64,000 nucleotides of DNA from Auanema rhodensis (taxonomy: Eukaryota; Nematoda; Chromadorea; Rhabditida; Rhabditidae): the NCBI GenBank assembly GCA_964057225.1, contig OZ059900.1, forward strand, positions 17,313,638 to 17,377,637, read 5' to 3'. Under the pieces are notes generated by a model. It made no database searches. It had not been told where the DNA came from and saw only the letters and a program-made list of their open reading frames with translations. The translations under genes and the position numbers were made by a program. Below are positions 63,609 to 64,000 of the stretch, piece by piece (position 1 is the stretch's first letter; every line of letters begins with the position of its first letter).

Positions 63609-64000
63609 TGTCAATGAAACCTAGCTCAAAATTGTTCGTACAACGTCTAGTTCCACTTTCACGACAAAAAAACAGGGGTTAGAAAATTAAGGAAATTAGC
63701 ATATTCTGAGGGCACGCCCCTTATGGCTAATATTGATTAAATCGATTTTTGTTCATATGATTCGTCAAATGCAACGAATTTCAGCGTGTTACATACTAAA
63801 ATGAAGCATTTTACATGCTGAACACTAGAAAAATACAAAAACACAGTATTTCCCATGAGAAATATTTTATTATGCTGGAAAACCAGTTTTTGGAAATTTC
63901 GCTGTAAACAAGGTTTTGACCTACGATTTCATGTGTTCAAACTCATGCAATGTCAATGAAACCTAGCTCAAAATTGTTCGTACAACGTCTAGTTCCACTT
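63609..64000. repeat. Start of a further GACCTAC HOR copy, cut by the window edge (M187 and partial M188)
   Basis: M187 has GATTCG and GACCTAC, so it starts another copy. Only 50 bases of M188 are present, so the GGTAA marker expected next cannot be checked. Confidence 0.8.

Larger units (their letters stand above)
1..64000. repeat. 342-bp tandem satellite array filling the window (187 full monomers + 50 bp)
   Basis: The same 342-bp unit, starting TGTCAATGAAAC and ending CAAACTCATGCAA, recurs from the first base to the last, always in the same orientation. Starts at 1, 343, 685 and so on give an exact 342-bp period; the last full unit is 63609-63950 and 63951-64000 begins the next. Only six monomers differ in length, each by one base. 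Divergence from consensus is mostly 0-4 substitutions per monomer. The consensus is about 34% GC with near-expected CpG content (hand counts). No unique sequence, mobile element, rRNA, tRNA or gene interrupts the array. Such homogeneous arrays are typical of eukaryotic centromeric or heterochromatic satellites; that location is inferred. The family is not recognised, so no species is assigned. Confidence 0.98.

Noticed and set aside
1-64000. A CRISPR array, because of the regular repeats
   Set aside because: The repeated unit is the full 342 bp with no unique spacers, and units differ only by scattered substitutions. CRISPR repeats are short and separated by different spacers.
1-64000. Bacterial or phage origin, with operons or replication origin repeats
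   Set aside because: There is no coding sequence in any frame over 64 kb, and the structure is a eukaryotic-type satellite with higher-order repeats.
1-64000. Assigning a species or a known satellite family
   Set aside because: I do not recognise the monomer. Length, AT content and CpG content fit many insects, other invertebrates and plants, so a name would be a guess.

Overview
The whole 64,000-base window is one uninterrupted head-to-tail satellite DNA array. The repeat unit (monomer) is 342 bp. I count 187 complete monomers plus a 50-base partial one at the right edge, all in the same orientation, with no unique sequence, transposon insertion, inversion or gene between them. A hand count of the consensus monomer gives about 34% GC and 10 CpG dinucleotides, where about 9.8 are expected from base composition, so CpG is not depleted. 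A homogeneous array of this size, with a monomer near two nucleosome lengths (2 x 171), points to a eukaryotic nuclear genome and to centromeric, pericentromeric or other heterochromatic DNA. I do not recognise the satellite family and cannot name the species; normal CpG content argues weakly against a heavily CpG-methylated germline.

Monomers are numbered M1 to M187. Their starts are: M1-M30 at 342n-341; M31-M51 at 342n-342; M52-M54 at 342n-343; M55-M99 at 342n-344; M100 at 342n-343; M101-M107 at 342n-344; M108-M187 at 342n-345. Most monomers differ from the consensus at only 0-4 positions. A small set of diagnostic variants recurs in ordered combinations and reveals higher-order repeats (HORs).

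Layout: (A) 1-17,440, a 7-monomer HOR of 2,394 bp in five copies, four of them inside two tandem copies of a 21-monomer, 7,181-bp unit; (B) 17,441-21,201, mixed monomers without clear order; (C) 21,202-24,279, a 4-monomer HOR of 1,368 bp; (D) 24,280-27,357, a 5-monomer HOR of 1,710 bp; (E) 26,674-29,751, a monomer order that repeats the order at 1-3,078; (F) 29,068-39,326, a 12-monomer HOR of about 4.1 kb with a partial, rearranged third copy; (G) 39,327-54,032, short 3- to 5-monomer cycles built on a GCG-to-GCA variant; (H) 54,033-64,000, mixed monomers and then a 3- to 5-monomer HOR marked by three linked variants.

No protein-coding gene is supported. The three 65-codon reading frames, on the minus strand, are copies of one satellite monomer in which a single substitution removed a stop codon. 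Each monomer carries short conserved inverted repeats and a 10-bp palindrome that could matter for chromatin or protein binding, but no function can be shown from sequence. The window's interest lies in its repeat architecture and what it says about unequal exchange and gene conversion.
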